Below are positions 60,317 to 64,000 of a DNA stretch of 64,000 nucleotides, one piece after another. The DNA lies in assembly GCA_964017065.1 (NCBI GenBank), contig OZ024783.1, forward strand, positions 16,823,252 to 16,887,251. Reading direction: 5' to 3'. Origin of the DNA: Haliclona indistincta. Taxonomy: Eukaryota > Porifera > Demospongiae > Haplosclerida > Chalinidae. The notes under the pieces were generated by a model, which saw only the letters and a list, made by a program, of their open reading frames with translations, did not search any database and was not told where the DNA came from. Positions within the stretch are counted from its first letter, which is position 1. The number at the start of each line of letters is the position of its first letter. Position numbers and translations under genes: made by a program.

Positions 60317-60416
60317 GATCACGATGTAGGAACACTGTTTGTCGAGGGATCCGTCTACTGGGAAACCATCGCTTCTTCTTACCACCAAGCATTCTCTTAT
60401 TTCTGTAATAAAACAA
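60317..60416 (+). CDS. Candidate internal exon of an unknown gene
   Basis: After TTGTTAG, 100 nt stay open as DHDVGTLFVEGSVYWETIAS and SYHQAFSYFCNKT, then GTGAGT follows. The codon use is balanced and the residue mix looks protein-like. Neighbouring exons were not identified with confidence. No family recognised. Confidence 0.3.
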
Positions 60417-60492
60417 GTGAGTAAGTTACATGACCACATTGTTATTCTGAGTTATACTGTATCCTCACATAGTCAACACAACAACATTACTA

Positions 60493-60762
60493 TCATAGAT
60501 TTTCATGGGAAAACACTGATTTTTGAAATGGCTGATCCACCTTCCTTGCTGACCTTATCAACTGCACCATTGACAACACTATCAGACCAAGTGTTACTAT
60601 CAATGGAGTATAGTAGACTATAGTCCATATCCATGTATTGAGAGTAGCTATACTGTTATCATTAGAACACTCTGAGTCCATTCCATTGAGCACCACTGGA
60701 AACTGATTTGGTGGCAAACCGAAAGTCACGAGTAGCATGAATATAGTTAAGATAGAGAACAA
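60493..60762 (-). CDS. Candidate membrane-protein exon
   Basis: A minus-strand frame of about 89 residues ending in TGA, with two hydrophobic segments (FSILTIFMLLVTFGLPP and YYTPLIVTLGLIVLSMVQLI), then a basic RSARK and a short tail. It could be the last exon of a multi-pass protein, with the acceptor near 60780 (ATTATAG). Two consecutive membrane helices separated by a Cys-containing loop would fit a receptor fragment, but no family motif is seen. Confidence 0.3.
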   Translation of the reverse strand: MFSILTIFMLLVTFGLPPNQFPVVLNGMDSECSNDNSIATLNTWIWTIVYYTPLIVTLGLIVLSMVQLIRSARKVDQPFQKSVFSHENL

Positions 60763-60849
60763 TGCCTCTACTATAATTATTAGCAGTAGTACTAGAGTAT
60801 GGTTGAGTGTATAGAAACACTACCATTAGGACACACTGTGTAAACAATG

Positions 60850-61560
60850 CTGGATACTACAGGAGAGAGAGAGAGAATTTAGCACTGAAAATGCATGAGA
60901 TTACAATATCAAATTTATGCGTTGAGTTTTTCTGCTTAATCATCAATTTTTGTCAGTATCCAAACTGTAATGTTATAGTTAACGTATAAAAATTGTGATC
61001 ACAACAGTTTAAGCTATGATATGAATAATTCTCTTTGATGTAATGAGGTGTCCAAATTCCCATATACACCTGCAGCAAAGCCATACAATGCACCACTTAT
61101 TATACCATTAACACATTTGATTCATTTCATAGTGATACATTGTTGCACATTTCACACTGGAAAAGGTCACTTTTAGTCAGCTTTTAGTTCTGAAAAACAA
61201 CACTACATGAATGGAAATTGAATACAGGCCTAGTCTAGTCAACAGGCCCAATTTCTAACATGGACATTTTCCCGCCAAAGAACGCATAAACACGTGGTTG
61301 TTTATTAGAAAATAATGTATTGCATATAAAAATGTTTAGTACAGCACAGAAACAATACAGCAGTATAGTATAGTACACTGAATCAGTAGAAATTATTGCG
61401 TCACTCGTAAACCACGCCCACCGAACGAAGACCAGCAACCGGAAGCACATGTATGGCTTCTCCAATCGATTAATCTTCTTGTCCGTTCTTTATAGTTGAT
61501 CCAGGTCAGGTACCTGTTTTACAGATGGGTGGGTCGTGGGTTTGAGAAAAAAAACATATC
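60850..61560. other. Non-coding stretch
   Basis: No supported gene. Small frames on both strands have no recognisable features. Confidence 0.4.
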
Positions 61561-61641
61561 CAGTGCTGGGATTCGATCAGTGTCCTCCTGTCTTGTGAGC
61601 CAAAGACTCTACCTGTCTGCCAGCTGAACCACTAGAGCACC
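61561..61641 (-). mobile_element. tRNA-like SINE head
   Basis: On the minus strand it starts GGTGCTCTAGTGGTTCAGC and ends in GATCGAATCCCAGCACTGG. It has A-box-like (TGGTTCAGCTGG) and B-box (GATCGAATCC) sequences and an anticodon-like hairpin (GTCTT ... AAGAC). Acceptor pairing is incomplete (about five pairs), and the loop has eight bases, so it is a tRNA-derived repeat or pseudogene rather than a working tRNA. Confidence 0.45.
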
Positions 61642-62046
61642 TACACACAAAGGAACTTAAACATATAATACAGTGACGTACTACGCAAGCAAAAACACAT
61701 ACAAGCACAAACAGAAAGAAAGAGAGACTGAATCTATAACAATAACATACTGTAGCTACATGTGCAGCTAGTGAAGAGGGCGAGGCAATAGTCATGCACT
61801 GACAAGGGAGGCAGGCTTTGAAGAGTGAAGCCTACACACATATACACAGCTTCACTAGTCACAGAAAACGCACGTACTGAAGACATACATAATTGTGAAA
61901 ATGACTACGTAACTTACAACAACAAGAACTCCCTCAAGCAACGTTTAATACTGCTTTGCCACTAGCCACCTGGACTGCTGGAGCCACCATTTTGCTCGCC
62001 GTATTGCGCAATACTGGCTCCGCCCACACTGAATTTCATTAAGACA

Positions 62047-62312
62047 AAGTGTTATACGCTACTGTAAAACGTTGTATAACATGGTATAACAAATACACAG
62101 TAGTGTATATTGTAAAGTAGTATACACACAATATACACATGATATACTGTACTGTATAACTCAGTTATCCTTACTATTGTATTACATATAATATACGCTA
62201 TTGTAAAACAATGTGTATACTGGACTTATACGTATAGTAGTATATCTGTTGTATAACTCTAAAATACACACTGCAGTATACTAGTGTATAACAAAACTTT
62301 TGCACAGTGTTA
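62047..62312. repeat. AT-rich region dense in GTATAAC/GTTATAC words
   Basis: Many inverted copies of GTATAAC, TATACAC and GTGTATA over about 265 bp, between GTGTTATAC at the left and GTATAAC...ACAGTGTTAT at the right. Probably an old inverted-repeat MITE; borders are not certain. Confidence 0.4.
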
Positions 62313-63235
62313 TTATATTATGTTTGAATTACATATACATGTTTGCATGTGTTCATGTATTATGTTCATCTGCATGCTCATCTCTTCAACTCATCATTGT
62401 CTGTACATGCAGATGATATCTAATACAAGCTCTACTGAACTCCAAACATGTCACCATCCATAATTTTATGACCATTATTTATCCCTTCTTTGGTGGTAAA
62501 TCACTAAAACAATGTATAAAGAGAAGAGGTATTACACTAAGGACGAGGCGCTGTAAAAAGACAAGAGAATACTCATGTGTCTTTATCCTTTCCAAACTGT
62601 CACATTTCTTCATCGAGTGCTTTTCTATCTCAAGAGCATAATCCTGATTCTATCTATCGATATTATATTTAGACTAAATAGATCACCTCCTGCTCTGCAA
62701 TCATGAATTTCTCTTCTCTCAAGTTGGAGGGATCGACCTGAGGGATCAGTGTTCGATAGTGGCGATGTGACTAGTGCTAGTGGTAGAGGTGTGGTTAGTG
62801 AGGATGACCTATGCAGTCACCTTAGAGATGAGAGAGGTACTAGCTAGTGGAGCAGCTGGAGGGCTGATCAAGAGACAGGCAAGCATGCAGTGATGGTGAC
62901 AATAGTGAAGGTGAGTGTAACTATAGGCATCTGAACATGTATTGAAGTTGTCATTAAATTTTAATCTCTCATTCCTTCCCTCCCTCCCTCGGCTCACTTT
63001 CCCTCCTCAATCTCTCCCTCCTTCTCTCTCTTAATTACTGTCAGTTTTGTTCTAGATCATCGTCGTTCACTCACTCACTGGCTCTCATCTCTCACTAATC
63101 ATCCTCCATCTCTCCCAACTTCTCTAGTAGCAAACTACTCTGTTCCATTATGGTTAGTACATAATGACTATGTATAACTTTTCATAATGTTTTGTAGTTG
63201 GGAATAAACTTTAATTCAATATTACTCTCTTTTAG
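62313..63235. other. Non-coding stretch
   Basis: Pyrimidine-rich tracts near 62970-63030. No convincing exon until 63236. Confidence 0.4.
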
Positions 63236-63304
63236 TTCATTAGTGACTATGATGCTGCTTTGAGTGATCTACTGGAAACTAGTCTAACAGAAGATGAACT
63301 ATGA
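63236..63304 (+). CDS. Candidate terminal exon
   Basis: After CTCTTTTAG, 22 codons (FISDYDAALSDLLETS, then LTEDEL) are followed by TGA. The acidic, non-repetitive content and clean acceptor suggest a last coding exon, but no upstream exon was found. Confidence 0.25.
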   Translation, partial: FISDYDAALSDLLETSLTEDEL

Positions 63305-63375
63305 ACTATGCAACTCGAAGGTGCTGTACTGCCGGAGTAGAATCACACTGATGTAAGTACAGTCCCTCTAGCTAT

Positions 63376-63931
63376 TACCGTATAGCCGGTTATTTTCGAC
63401 TGGATTTAATTTTCGATCACCGACTGCCGTTCGAAAATTAAATCCACGAAAATTTGAACCATACCAAAAATTTTGAACACCCAAAATTTTCTCGTGCAGA
63501 CAGATCGAAGCTAGAGCCCACTTCCAACGCTTCTAACCAGAATCTGACGGTAGCAGCGAGCAGCGATAGCAGTAAAACTGAACGACAAGCGCCTCTGTTA
63601 GAGAAATGTCTGCCATGCGCACTGCTGCTCGCGAGAGAGAGAGACTACCCGCACGATAACTTGCGGACACCGCGGTACAGCAACTTATCTTCGACTCTGT
63701 GGTTCCATTTAACAAACAAAATGTGGCTGGACGGTGGTTTAACGACTATAACAGTTCTCCGACAATTCGACGCCCTACTCGTCGACGCAATAGAGTTTGA
63801 GATGAAGCGAAGGGTAATAAATTTTAGCCTGGATTTTATTTTCGAACGGCGAGTGAGCATCGAAAATTAGATCCAATCTAAAATTTTACTAACGAAATAT
63901 TTGACCATCGAAAATAACCGGCTATACGGTA
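63376..63931. mobile_element. MITE with TA duplication and perfect 22-bp TIRs
   Basis: TA, then CCGTATAGCCGGTTATTT..., at the left, mirrored exactly at the right. A second inner inverted motif (ATTTTCGAACGG/CCGTTCGAAAAT) is present. The TA target and length (552 bp) fit a Tc1/mariner-type MITE. The 138-residue frame inside (63454-63870) lies wholly in the MITE and is not credible as a host gene. Confidence 0.85.
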
Positions 63932-64000
63932 TTGTAGTGGAGTTACAGTAGTTTGTGGAATAGTGCATGTTGATGTACGGAATGTATGGATTTATTATCG

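Noticed and set aside
61561..61641. A functional tRNA gene
   Set aside because: The acceptor stem pairs only partly and the anticodon loop is eight bases; better seen as a tRNA-derived repeat.
63454..63870. 138-residue frame near the right edge
   Set aside because: It lies completely inside a MITE with perfect TIRs and has no homology.

Overview
The window looks like nuclear DNA of an invertebrate animal, most likely a sponge. It has short introns, many TIR transposons, MITEs and minisatellites, and one complete gene with the order ankyrin repeats, ROC-COR GTPase, death domain. Such combinations are common in sponges, but no sequence here fixes the species. There is no sign of bacterial operons, rRNA or CRISPR.

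Layout. 0-7.2 kb is non-coding and rich in simple repeats ((GT)n, a pyrimidine tract, 102-bp and 119-bp tandem repeats) with a perfect fold-back element at 3.8-4.5 kb. 7.28-15.17 kb is one large element with perfect 34-bp terminal inverted repeats (TIRs) and two subterminal minisatellites built on the palindrome TTGAAATTTCAA. A second, opposite, truncated copy lies at 47.3-53.04 kb. The first copy carries a 3.6-kb TIR-bounded insertion that holds a probable micro-exon gene (10.9-12.07 kb): eleven exons of 13-66 nt join in frame into a 108-residue Pro/Arg/Ser-rich protein. 16.1-18 kb holds a small putative gene start and tandem copies of an exon-like unit, followed by a TTAA MITE.

19.59-34.13 kb looks like an EnSpm/CACTA-like transposon with a divergent gene pair (a SAM-domain SAMD3-like protein on the minus strand, a C2H2 protein on the plus strand). 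It was invaded by a 7.3-kb Ngaro-type tyrosine-recombinase retrotransposon with split direct repeats (A1...B1-A2-B2), gag, RT-RNase H and recombinase.

36.1-59.03 kb is the main host gene: ten exons with matching phases encode 973 residues. Its introns are loaded with elements: a PIF/Harbinger transposon with both genes, its transposase split by two abutting TTAA MITEs; fold-back MITEs; a Tigger-like MITE; and the second large-element copy. An ankyrin exon has been duplicated together with its intron flanks.

59-64 kb holds a few weak exon candidates, a tRNA-like SINE and a TA-flanked MITE. The host gene should act as a cytoplasmic signalling scaffold or GTPase; the other recognisable proteins belong to mobile elements. 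All splice models are read from sequence only and have not been tested against RNA.
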